DNA of 64,000 bases from Acidiphilium sp. C61 (GTDB lineage: Bacteria; Pseudomonadota; Alphaproteobacteria; Acetobacterales; Acetobacteraceae): the NCBI RefSeq assembly GCF_902712915.1, contig NZ_CACTIA010000005.1:3202127-3266126 (forward strand). The letters are read 5' to 3'. The translations under genes were made by a program, and so were the position numbers. Position 1 is the stretch's first letter, and the number at the start of each line of letters is the position of its first letter. Of this stretch, positions 52,802 through 61,141 are shown one piece after another. Under the pieces are notes generated by a model. That model made no database searches and was not told the origin of the DNA. It worked only from the letters and a program-made list of their open reading frames with translations.

Positions 52802-53635
52802 ATGACCGAACATCGCCCATTTTTAGAAGACGGTTCCGCGTCTGGCATATCTCGAACGGCCTTTCGGCGAATGCGGAAGGCGCAAAAGCTGGAGCTAATG
52901 ATTGAGTGGTTTGGCCAAAACTACGAGGACCCCGCCGAACGCACACCCTATCAAAGCGCCGAAGGCGGCTACCTCTGGATTTGGGGAGGGCCGCATGACG
53001 CGCGTGACGTGCTATATACGAAGTTTGGGAGTTTGGTTTCAGAAGGGCTCATCGACGAAGCGGTGCAGGAGATAGAAGCTGAAGGCACGGTCGATTGGGC
53101 TTCGAAGCCTACACGTGAAGATTATGACGAAACTGCCCCCCCCGACGAACCTATCGCTCTGGATGTCTTTCTAGACGAACCTAGCGCTGAGTACGGAACG
53201 CTCGGCGAACGTACCGCTCGTGCAGAAGCGCGGGCCGCGGTTGAACAACTTCGCGCAGAACTGGATCAGGTTCGACCTATCGGCATTGGCCACAATCGGC
53301 CACCGGCCAGTGAGTCCGAAGCTGCAGAAGATGAGGGCGCCAACCTTGAGGAACTGCGTCATGCCGCCGCAGAACTCAGCGCCGAACTGTCAAAATCCAA
53401 GCCGACCATCGCATTTGTTAAGCGGTGGGCGTCGCCCCTCCGGAATGCGATCATTGCAACTGCAAAGTGGGGCGCGGAAAAGCTCAACAAGGCGATAGAC
53501 GCGGCAATGGCAACCGCAGGAAGCATTGTAGGGGGGGGAGCGGTCGCATGGCTCGCGAGTCTCGACCCGGCACTTCATCATGCATTCGGCGCGTTGGTGA
53601 AGTGGCTGGAAATAGCAGCCAAGCCTATTTTTTAG
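52802..53635 (+). CDS. Protein of unknown function with IGHNRPP motif and C-terminal membrane segment
   Basis: 277 residues, hydrophilic and Glu/Ala-rich over the first ~200, with a GIGHNRPP motif at about 161-168 and a helical Ala/Glu-rich stretch (178-200), and one hydrophobic segment near residues 228-252. I do not recognise the family; the IGHN-PP motif turns up in alphaproteobacterial hypothetical proteins, often in mobile elements. Base composition is lower in GC than the chromosome. Its position in the element is the usual place for accessory cargo. A phage-related or defence-linked role is speculation. Confidence 0.55.
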   Translation: MTEHRPFLEDGSASGISRTAFRRMRKAQKLELMIEWFGQNYEDPAERTPYQSAEGGYLWIWGGPHDARDVLYTKFGSLVSEGLIDEAVQEIEAEGTVDWASKPTREDYDETAPPDEPIALDVFLDEPSAEYGTLGERTARAEARAAVEQLRAELDQVRPIGIGHNRPPASESEAAEDEGANLEELRHAAAELSAELSKSKPTIAFVKRWASPLRNAIIATAKWGAEKLNKAIDAAMATAGSIVGGGAVAWLASLDPALHHAFGALVKWLEIAAKPIF

Positions 53636-53744
53636 ATACAAATTCAAAAGTGAACGCAGACGAGCACGTCGCGGCTTCCTATGTAACGGGACAGCCCGCA
53701 GGGCATGTCGTCGGAAAGAGAGCACCCCAAGCCCCCTGCTCCTC

Positions 53745-54191
53745 TCAGAACTGCAGATCGTAGTGCTCGTCGTGATTGTCGGTGCAAGTCCCGATACCAT
53801 GCGGATTGAGCCCCGCCTGAATCTGCATGCTGCAGGTTAGCATCGTTCCCTTGTCGCCGTGCAGGAAACCCCTCGCATTGGCCATGTTCGAGCGGACAGT
53901 AGTGAAACTTTCGCCTGAGGGAACACCGCCACCTACGTTTGCGACGCCGAAAGAACTCGCTTGGGCTGAAGGCAAAACGCCGACGTATGAACCTGTGAAG
54001 GCTTCGCCAGTCTTTTGATTGAATGCCTTCATGCCGCCCGTGTGGAACTCCTTTTGGATGGAGAAGCTCAGGACAGTCCCGTCGTTGCTATAGATCGTGC
54101 CGGGAATCCATCCGCCTATCATCGTGCAGCCGACCAGACCAATGCTTGCGACGTACGCGATAGCACGAAAGACCAATTTCAGACGGCGCAT
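53745..54191 (-). CDS. Small lipoprotein of unknown function
   Basis: 148 residues. An N-terminal hydrophobic signal with a lipobox (GLVGC) indicates a lipid-anchored protein after cleavage before Cys. The mature part is Gly/Ser-rich with two Cys near the end (TCSMQ and GTCTD), possibly a disulfide. The start at 54191 has AAGGGA a few bases upstream. It is opposite in strand to the flanking genes. No function recognised. Confidence 0.65.
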   Translation of the reverse strand: MRRLKLVFRAIAYVASIGLVGCTMIGGWIPGTIYSNDGTVLSFSIQKEFHTGGMKAFNQKTGEAFTGSYVGVLPSAQASSFGVANVGGGVPSGESFTTVRSNMANARGFLHGDKGTMLTCSMQIQAGLNPHGIGTCTDNHDEHYDLQF

Positions 54192-54573
54192 TACGAGTCC
54201 CTTGCACCTGCATCCAATGGCACACCTCAACAAAGCGCCGTTCTATTAGTGCCGTAATTGTATTGCAAGCGCACCGAACTCGACATGAGGAGCCGGGGCC
54301 GACATGACCAGCGGACCACTTATCGTGGGCATTGGACGAAGAGGTCACGCCGGCTCCACAGATCGACGTTCTTGAATGATTCTTCACCGGCGCGTTGTTC
54401 GGCGATACGGCGATCCCCGGCCGAGTGAGGGTGGTGTCAGCGTAAGCCGAACCAAATGTGACGACTGGGACGCAGACCCGTTCGCGGCCGGCGCAGGTGG
54501 GAGAAGATCGCGAGCTAAATAGATATGGACGAGGCAATTCGGCCTCGGGTAAAATGCCGGAATTAGACGAAAA
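54192..54573. other. Divergent intergenic region upstream of AlpA-like gene
   Basis: About 380 bp between the divergent lipoprotein and AlpA-like genes. No convincing gene is present. It is the likely control region for the replication operon. Confidence 0.5.
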
Positions 54574-54798
54574 ATGGATTTTCGAACCACGAACTGGCTC
54601 ACGCGGGACAATTTGTCCCAAATTTTGGGAATCGCCCGTTCAACGCTGGATAACGCTGCGGCCCGTGGTTACGGACCGCCGTTCTACCGCGTTGGGCGGC
54701 TGATTCGGTACGACGCGACCGAAGTGCAAGCGTGGATCGACGCCGGGTACACTGTCCCCAAGCGTACAGCCACGAGCGGCTTTTTCGAGACGAACTGA
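54574..54798 (+). CDS. AlpA-like MerR-type helix-turn-helix regulator / excisionase
   Basis: 74 residues, a winged-helix DNA-binding protein of the AlpA/excisionase type: WLTRDNLSQILGIARSTLDN followed by YRVGRLIRYDATEVQAWID. Such proteins control excision or early genes in mobile elements and satellite islands. It lies directly upstream of the primase-polymerase and helicase and probably starts their operon. Confidence 0.8.
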   Translation: MDFRTTNWLTRDNLSQILGIARSTLDNAAARGYGPPFYRVGRLIRYDATEVQAWIDAGYTVPKRTATSGFFETN

Positions 54799-54808
54799 CA
54801 GAAGACTA

Positions 54809-54832
54809 CGCCCGGCGCAGACACGCCGGGCG
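54809..54832. terminator. Perfect 9-bp hairpin between AlpA-like gene and primase
   Basis: CGCCCGGCG (54809-54817) pairs with CGCCGGGCG (54824-54832) around a 6-nt loop, 10 bp after the stop. There is no T-run, so it is either a weak terminator or an attenuator in the operon. Confidence 0.4.
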
Positions 54833-54853
54833 CATTGATTGGGCATTATTTTG

Positions 54854-55942
54854 ATGAACACTTCTATTTATGACGGCGCTGACAATGATCGAAATTTTTC
54901 ATCAGCTTCAGACGCCGAACTGCATTTGATCTTGGCGGGAGAAGCGCGGTATTTCCGGTCCTCTATTTTTCGCTGTGGTTACCTTCCAGTTCCTCTCGCC
55001 AGTGCCGAGAAGGTCCCCTCGGAGCACGATTGGCCGACCAAGGCCCGTGCCCGTGCTGGCCAAACAGAGTGGACCGATCCGATCACGGCTCGCGACTGGA
55101 ACAGCGGTATTCTCTGCGCCGGCCTCTACGCCGTCGACGTGGATGTTGATGATCCGGATGCCGCCGACGAGGTAACGGCCGCGCTGCTCGACACGCTCGG
55201 ACCGTCGCCGGCAAAGCGCGTTCGCGGCCATACCTCGCCTCGATATCTCGCGCTGTACCGCGCCGAAGGCGAGTCGAGAAAGCAGAAGGTGGGTAAGGTC
55301 GACGGCTACAAGGTCGAAATCCTCGGCCTCGGCCAACAGTGCATGGTCCACGGCATCCATCCCGATCTCGGAGTCGTCGAATGGATCACGCCTGAGGGCC
55401 GCTCGGATGACGGTCTCGCGCGGGTTCCGCGTGAGACCCTGCCTCTGATCAAGGCGGTCCAGATCGCCGAGTTCCTCTCCCGGTGCCGCACGATCTTCGG
55501 CATCGGCGACGATGAGCCGAAGACGACAGACCCGGAACCGTGGGCACCGCACGGCCGCGAGCGCAGCGACTACACCGACAACGATGTCGCCGACATCGTG
55601 GCCCACCTCCCGGCTGACACGGGCTACGATGACTGGGTCGCTGTGCTGTCTGCCATCTATCGCGCGACCGGTGGCAGCGCCCGTGGCCGCGATCTCGCTC
55701 ACGAGTACAGCCGCAAGAGCCCAGCCTACCGGCACCGGTCCGTCGACGAGAAATGGTGTGCCTTTCGCCACGGTGGCGCGCTGCGGCACGATTTCGGCCA
55801 TCTTCTCAACCGCGTGAAGGAGGCCGAGCCCGGCTACCTGACGCCCAGCTTCCGCGCGAAGCTCTCCTCGGCCCGTCTTGAACATGCGCCCGCATCGGCC
55901 GGGGTTCCCGCCGATCAGGTCATCATGGACGCTGATTTCTGA
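54854..55942 (+). CDS. Primase-polymerase of the prim-pol/PriCT type
   Basis: 362 residues with the bifunctional DNA primase/polymerase (prim-pol) fold: acidic motif DVDVDDPDAAD near residue 95, GHTSPRYLALYR, and KVEILGLGQQCMVHG. The C-terminal part (about 245-305; DWVAVLSAIY, GRDLAHEYSR) looks like a PriCT domain. It would start element replication. The ATG at 54854 is preferred over a TTG at 54839. Overlaps the helicase by 1 bp. Confidence 0.8.
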   Translation: MNTSIYDGADNDRNFSSASDAELHLILAGEARYFRSSIFRCGYLPVPLASAEKVPSEHDWPTKARARAGQTEWTDPITARDWNSGILCAGLYAVDVDVDDPDAADEVTAALLDTLGPSPAKRVRGHTSPRYLALYRAEGESRKQKVGKVDGYKVEILGLGQQCMVHGIHPDLGVVEWITPEGRSDDGLARVPRETLPLIKAVQIAEFLSRCRTIFGIGDDEPKTTDPEPWAPHGRERSDYTDNDVADIVAHLPADTGYDDWVAVLSAIYRATGGSARGRDLAHEYSRKSPAYRHRSVDEKWCAFRHGGALRHDFGHLLNRVKEAEPGYLTPSFRAKLSSARLEHAPASAGVPADQVIMDADF

Positions 55943-58491
55943 TGACCCCGGAGCAGTACGAGAAGCATATCGCGGCGGTCTGCGATCAGATTGCTGCGAA
56001 GTCGAACGCGGGTGAAGTCATCGATCCCACCGCCATCAACGCTCGGCTCGAAGCCGGGAACCCGGCCAACTGGCCGATCCACGCTCTGTGCGCCAAACTC
56101 CGGGTGCCGGGTTTCCATGGACCGCGCCACGAACCGGCTCTTGCCAGCGCGGCGGCGGTCCGCGTCAAAATGGTGCGGGAGATCCAGAACGTCATCGACA
56201 AAGTTCTGACGTGGCACCGAAGCGGAAGCGGTGACGCCGGCGTAGCCGGTCTTCATTTCGCCATGCACGTCGATGTTGGCCTTGGAAAATCCTCCGCCGT
56301 GCGACGAGAGGTGCACCGCTTCATATCTGAGGCGCGCGCGGCCGGGAGCCCGCACCGGGTGCTCTGGCTCGTGCCCCACCATAGGCTCGCGGATGAGACA
56401 CTGAAGGAGTTCAGGCTGCTCGGGATCAAAGCTATCATCTGGCGCGGTCGCGATACCATTGATCCCGGCTCGGGTCAGACAATGTGCCGTGACCTCGACG
56501 CGATCAATGAAGCGCAAGCCGTCCACGCCGACGTGGGAAAGACTGTCTGCGGCACTCAGGGAGGGCCGCAGTGCCCGTTTCGGGGTGGCTGTCAGTACTT
56601 GCAGCAGAAGCAAGCCGCCGCATCCGCCGACGTCATCATCGCGGCCACCAACGCGCTGTTTGCGCCGATCCCGATTTCGGTCAGCGATTTCGGCATTGTG
56701 GTCGTAGACGAAGGGTTCTGGCAGCGTGGCGTACAAAAGAAGCGTGACATTACCCTTTCATCGTTCGCCTCCGATGTACGTCGCAATCCGGTCCTCGCGA
56801 ACGGCGCCGCCGATCCGAGTGGGACCCGCAAGCTCTATGGCTGGTGCACCATCGTCGAGCGTGCAGCGGCCGCCGCGGCCGAAAATGAGTTCCTAACCTC
56901 CGCATCCTTCAACGGCCTGCTGACCATCGCCGACGCGCAGGCGGCAGCCAAGCTGGAGTGGGCGCGCAAGGTGGACACGACACGCCTACTCCGGCCGACG
57001 ATGAGCGCCGCGGATCGGGAAGCGGCCTTGGACAAGGCTGCTGTGAACCGCACTCTCGCGCGCCGTGCAGAGATGTGGCGTGCCATCGAGGCGATGCTCT
57101 CCGGCGCGGAGGACGGTCGGCTGCAGAAGATCGAGGAACGTTGCTCTTCGGGCAGGCAGGCGAAGCTGGCCCTGTACGGACGACATCAGGTCAATGAGGC
57201 CCTCTCGCGGCTTCCCATCCTACACCTCGATGCCACACTGGCCCTTGATCAGGTCAGGGCTTTCCTTCCGCACATGCGTCTGACGGCCTCATTGCGCGCC
57301 GCCACGCCGCATCAGCATGTGACGCAAGTGCTCCCGACGGTCGACAAGAAAGGTCTCCTCACAGGTGGTTTTGGCAAGACGTCCGTGCTTCCTACCGAGG
57401 GGGGCACCGCCGAGGACAGACGGCGCGCCCGTCGCATCCGTAACATCCGGGATTTCATTCGGCTGCAGGTGGGTGACGGCACCGGCTTGGTGATCACGTA
57501 TCACGGCGCAGAAGCCGAATTCACCGGCATCCCCGGCGTCGATGTGGCACATTTCAATGCCATCGCCGGTCTCGATGCTTTCGGCGTGGTGGACTGTCTA
57601 TTCGTGATCGGCCGACCGCTCGCGACGCAACATACTCACCGTGACCATGCGGTCGCGCTGACCGGCATGCATCCCGAGATCACCGAGCTGACGGACGTCG
57701 TCGATTACATCCTGATGCGTGATGGTCGTGGCGAACCGATTTCTCGGAAGGGTTTCGTCGATCCCTCACTCGAAAGCATCCGGCGCGCGATCACGGACGC
57801 AGAAGTGATTCAGGCGGTCGGGCGTGCTCGCGGCGTCAACCGAACGGCGGACAATCCGGCACGCATCTTCGTGCTCAACGATGTCGTCCTGCCGTTCTCG
57901 GTGGATACGTTGACGTCGTGGCGCGAGATCACACCGGATGTCGTCGAGAAGATGCTCGGGCGCGGTGCGGCGCTCCTGTCGCCTTCGGACGCCTGCCGTG
58001 TCTATCCGGACCTGTTCTGTTCCGAGGAGGCCGCGAAGAAGGCGCTGCGGCGCGCGCAGGTCACACGGGGACAAACCCCTATAATTACTACTTATATGGA
58101 TTTGTCCCCGTCTGCATTCCTGATCCGGTATCAGGCGCGGGGCGCACGCCAGAAGAAGCGCGAGGCGCTGTGCATGCCGGGTCGCATCGATTGGCTGCGT
58201 GACCAACTCGAACAGATGCACGGCCCGCTGGCGTGCTTCGAGGTCACGGGGATGCAGGCCCCGGTCAACCACGAGAACGACGCCGAGGACCTCATGGACG
58301 AACCGACGGCCACCACGGCGATCATCGATCTCGCCGAGACACGCAGGAATCGGTGTCACGCGGCCACAGAACAGGCGCCGCAGTACGCTGTCTCGATGGG
58401 CGAGACCATCCGCGAATGGTCGAACGCAAGGCTCGCGTCGCTCTCGTACACGCGGGTCCACATTGAGGCTCACCCGCAGAAGGCGGCGTAG
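55942..58491 (+). CDS. Replicative helicase of the SF2 type with four-cysteine cluster
   Basis: 849 residues. Walker A GLGKSS at about 113-118, DEGF Walker B at 256-259, and motif VI QAVGRARGVNR near 624. Cys 182, 203, 211 and 217 lie between Walker A and B in the position of the iron-sulphur cluster of XPD/DinG-like helicases. Residues 431-849 lie in the right arm and are duplicated in the left arm. Adjacent to the primase it should unwind the element's DNA during replication. Its ATG overlaps the primase stop. Confidence 0.82.
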   Translation: MTPEQYEKHIAAVCDQIAAKSNAGEVIDPTAINARLEAGNPANWPIHALCAKLRVPGFHGPRHEPALASAAAVRVKMVREIQNVIDKVLTWHRSGSGDAGVAGLHFAMHVDVGLGKSSAVRREVHRFISEARAAGSPHRVLWLVPHHRLADETLKEFRLLGIKAIIWRGRDTIDPGSGQTMCRDLDAINEAQAVHADVGKTVCGTQGGPQCPFRGGCQYLQQKQAAASADVIIAATNALFAPIPISVSDFGIVVVDEGFWQRGVQKKRDITLSSFASDVRRNPVLANGAADPSGTRKLYGWCTIVERAAAAAAENEFLTSASFNGLLTIADAQAAAKLEWARKVDTTRLLRPTMSAADREAALDKAAVNRTLARRAEMWRAIEAMLSGAEDGRLQKIEERCSSGRQAKLALYGRHQVNEALSRLPILHLDATLALDQVRAFLPHMRLTASLRAATPHQHVTQVLPTVDKKGLLTGGFGKTSVLPTEGGTAEDRRRARRIRNIRDFIRLQVGDGTGLVITYHGAEAEFTGIPGVDVAHFNAIAGLDAFGVVDCLFVIGRPLATQHTHRDHAVALTGMHPEITELTDVVDYILMRDGRGEPISRKGFVDPSLESIRRAITDAEVIQAVGRARGVNRTADNPARIFVLNDVVLPFSVDTLTSWREITPDVVEKMLGRGAALLSPSDACRVYPDLFCSEEAAKKALRRAQVTRGQTPIITTYMDLSPSAFLIRYQARGARQKKREALCMPGRIDWLRDQLEQMHGPLACFEVTGMQAPVNHENDAEDLMDEPTATTAIIDLAETRRNRCHAATEQAPQYAVSMGETIREWSNARLASLSYTRVHIEAHPQKAA
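58065..58111. repeat. AT-rich palindrome inside helicase gene, right arm copy
   Basis: ACGGGGACAAA (58065-58075) and TTTGTCCCCGT (58101-58111) flank an AT-rich block encoding part of GQTPIITTYMDLSPS. AT content is far above the neighbouring codons. It may be an origin-like or regulatory site; mirrored at 51859-51905. Confidence 0.55.
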
Positions 58492-58494
58492 GGG

Positions 58495-59718
58495 CACCCG
58501 AGGCGATCACCGGAGGAAGCGGTGATCGCCGACGGACACGATCATCACCCAACCATGATCGATGCTTTCGGCAGCCGGTCGCGGATACCGTCCGTCACAG
58601 CGCGCAGGCGATCCTCTGTGACGCGCCGCGATCCGGGGATCGTCGGGAAGCGCTCAGGAAGACGGTCTCGGTGACCGTGGGAGTGATCATCTCGCGCGGA
58701 TCGCGCCAACCCTCATGCCAGACCACATGACGGAATCCGGTGCGCCGAATATCGGCGTGGTCATCGGCGCATGCTCATGGAGACGGTCTCGGAACCGTTC
58801 ATCTCGCGGCGTCCGGGCCGATGATCCAGAGCGCCAGCGGCGCCGAGATGATCTCAGGCGCTCGGGAAGACGGTCCCTGCGACCGTGAGGGTGACCATCG
58901 CGCCCTACCTCGCGCGTCCTCCCGCCGGCTCTCGCGCGCCATGACACCGCCGCTCCGGTTCCTCGCGGCACCGGTGTCGAGACGGTCAAGGCGCTCCCGC
59001 AAGACGATCTGGGTGATGGTGTGGATGAGCATCTCTCGGATCGATCCGGCCTCTCGGGCGACGCCATGTCGGAATCCGATGCGCCGAACATCCTCGCGAT
59101 TATCGACGTGCGCATCGCGTGCCGATGGACACGGCCGAAGGACGGCTCGCGGGACCGTTCAGCGGCGAGCGTCCGGCTTGATGATCCAGAGCGCCAGCGG
59201 CGCCGAGATCATCTCCTGCGCTCGGCCGACGGTCTGGATGACCGTGGGGATGACCTTCCTCCCACGTGCCGCGCGCGACCCAGTGCCGGCAGTCGCGACG
59301 CCACGGTCGACGCTCGCCGCAGCGGTCCAGAGACGGTCAGGATGCGCCCGACAGGCGGTCTGGGTGACCGTGGGGATGACCGTTCCGCCGCATTCTGCCG
59401 TCCGTAACCGCCCCTACCGAGCCTCACGACGGCGTGATCTATAGGCTGCGCCTGCTCGCTGGTTGCTCGCTGGCTGGTTCCTACCGCCGGTACCTGCGAC
59501 CGAGTCGTGCCAGCCGAGGCGCCTCGAACGACCGTCCCCGAGACCTATCCCACCATCTCGGACATCACCTCGATGCCGCCGCTCGCTCCGCTTCCCATCG
59601 GCTGAGAACCGCAGGAAACAAGGCGTGCGTCGCTCGCTGTGTGCTCGCTGAACAGCCTCAAAGCCGGAGGTACAACCGGGCCGTCTTCGAGAAAACAGTG
59701 TGATTTCGCGGATTTGAG
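58495..59718. other. Gene-poor outer part of right arm
   Basis: Mirror of 50252-51478, downstream of the helicase stop. Same ~360-bp degenerate tandem repeats and dyads. No gene is called. Confidence 0.75.
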
Positions 59719-59763
59719 TGGTGGGCGCGACAGGGATTGAACCTGTGACCCCTGCCATGTCAA
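59719..59763 (-). pseudogene. Truncated tRNA-Val (3' part from anticodon loop), attP core
   Basis: 45 nt identical to the tRNA 3' end including CCA, in inverted orientation, lacking the 5' half. The flanking sequence beyond 59763 is unrelated to a tRNA. With arm-type sites on both sides it has the arrangement of an attP core rather than a chromosomal site. Confidence 0.85.
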
Positions 59764-59826
59764 CGTCGTGACGGAAGGGGAATCCTCGTGATTTTGGGTG
59801 AGGACGCGATGCGTTTTGGCACCTGC

Positions 59827-59846
59827 TGCTCGCTGTATGCTCGCTG
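59827..59846 (-). promoter_or_regulatory. Putative integrase arm-type site pair, integrase side
   Basis: On the minus strand CAGCGAGCA occurs at 59835-59827 and again at 59846-59838, 11 bp apart, as in the arms. It lies between the core (to 59763) and the integrase, where a P' arm belongs. Confidence 0.6.
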
Positions 59847-59920
59847 ATTTCAGTAGACAAATCGCCGATCCGTGAGAACCAGCTACCGAAGGGGTACGGA
59901 AGCTGGGCGCACGGATTGGA

Positions 59921-61141
59921 TTGCGGATCGTCGAGGGGCTCAAAGTCGGCGAGACCGTGTGGGACACCATGGTCATTGGTTTCGGTGCGCGCCGGCAGCG
60001 TGGACGGCCGACCTATGTTTTTCGATATCGAACAAAGGAAGGTCGGCAGCGGACCTACACGATAGGCCGTCATGGATCGCCATGGACACCGGACGAGGCG
60101 AGGGCCGAGGCGATCAGGCTGTTACGGATCGTGATCGATGGCGGTGACCCGAGCGGCGAGCGCCAGATCGAGCATCAGGTGATTTCGATGGCGGACCTCT
60201 GTGACGAGTATCTCGCTGATGCCGCGGCCGGCCGGATACTGACGCGGCGCGGGGTCGCAAAGAGCGCGAGCACCATCGCGACCGACCACTGCCGCGTCGA
60301 CGCACATATTCGTCCTCTGGTCGGCCACCTGCCGGTCGCCTCGATCTCGCGGCAGGACATCGAGCGCATGATGATCGACATCATCGCGGGCAAAACGCAC
60401 AAACGGGTCAAGCTCGATAGGCTCCGTGCCGTGTCGCACGTCCGTGGTGGACGCGGTGCCGCGAGCCGGACGATGGGGCTGCTCGGAGCCATCATGACGT
60501 ACGCCGTACGGCGCGGGCTCCGCGAGGACAATCCCTGCCGGCTGGTGATCAAGCCGGCTGACGGCCGCCGCGAGCGCCGGCTCGATGACGCCGAATACCG
60601 TGCGCTCGGCACTGCGCTGGATGTGGCCGAGGCCGGGGGCGAATGGCCGCCTGCACTCGCCGCGATCCGTTTCCTCGCGCTCACGGGCTGGCGGCGCGGC
60701 GAGGTTCTCGGGCTGCGATACGCGGAGATCGACGTGGCGCGATCAACCGCTCGACTTGCCGCGACCAAGACCGGCGCGTCGATGCGACCGCTGTGCACGA
60801 CTGCGTGTCAGATGATAGAGGCGATGGCGCCGGGTGAATTCGTCTTCAAGTCGGCCGGCGGGGATGCGCCGATAGCCAATTTTCGACGCGTATGGGAGCG
60901 GGTCGTCTATCGTGCCGCGGGGCTACCACGCGACGTGACGCCGCACGTGCTGCGCCACTCGTACGCCAGCGTCGCCGCCGATCTCGGGCTGCCCGATGCG
61001 ACCATCGGCTCGCTGCTCGGGCACCGGGGCCATACTGTGACACGGCGCTACATCCACGTCGCCGACACGACGTTGATCGCCGCCGCCGATACCGTGGCGA
61101 CGCGGATCGTCACACTGATGCGCAGCGATCCGGCACCCTGA
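59921..61141 (+). CDS. int: Tyrosine recombinase integrase
   Basis: About 406 residues from a TTG at 59921, with an N-terminal arm-binding region, a core-binding region, and the catalytic domain: Arg in LTGWRRGEVLGL, HVLRHSYAS (His/Arg), LLGHRGHTVTRRYIHV (His and Tyr). Integrates and excises the element at tRNA-Val. No ATG or GTG is found between the in-frame stop at 59873 and 59921, though sense codons there continue the family N-terminus, so the start is uncertain. It reads away from the core. Confidence 0.9.
   Translation: MRIVEGLKVGETVWDTMVIGFGARRQRGRPTYVFRYRTKEGRQRTYTIGRHGSPWTPDEARAEAIRLLRIVIDGGDPSGERQIEHQVISMADLCDEYLADAAAGRILTRRGVAKSASTIATDHCRVDAHIRPLVGHLPVASISRQDIERMMIDIIAGKTHKRVKLDRLRAVSHVRGGRGAASRTMGLLGAIMTYAVRRGLREDNPCRLVIKPADGRRERRLDDAEYRALGTALDVAEAGGEWPPALAAIRFLALTGWRRGEVLGLRYAEIDVARSTARLAATKTGASMRPLCTTACQMIEAMAPGEFVFKSAGGDAPIANFRRVWERVVYRAAGLPRDVTPHVLRHSYASVAADLGLPDATIGSLLGHRGHTVTRRYIHVADTTLIAAADTVATRIVTLMRSDPAP

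Larger units (their letters stand above)
57232..59763 (-). repeat. Right arm of 2532-bp inverted repeat
   Basis: Reverse complement of 50207-52738. It contains the helicase C-terminal half, mirrored non-coding repeats, mirrored integrase sites (59453-59472 and 59631-59650) and the tRNA 3' fragment. It diverges from the left arm at 59764, where the integrase-side sequence begins, and at 57231 inside the helicase gene. Confidence 0.95.

Noticed and set aside
59414..60073. A 219-codon minus frame crossing the right arm tip and integrase start
   Set aside because: It runs antisense to the integrase, and through the truncated tRNA and arm repeats; no protein-like composition.
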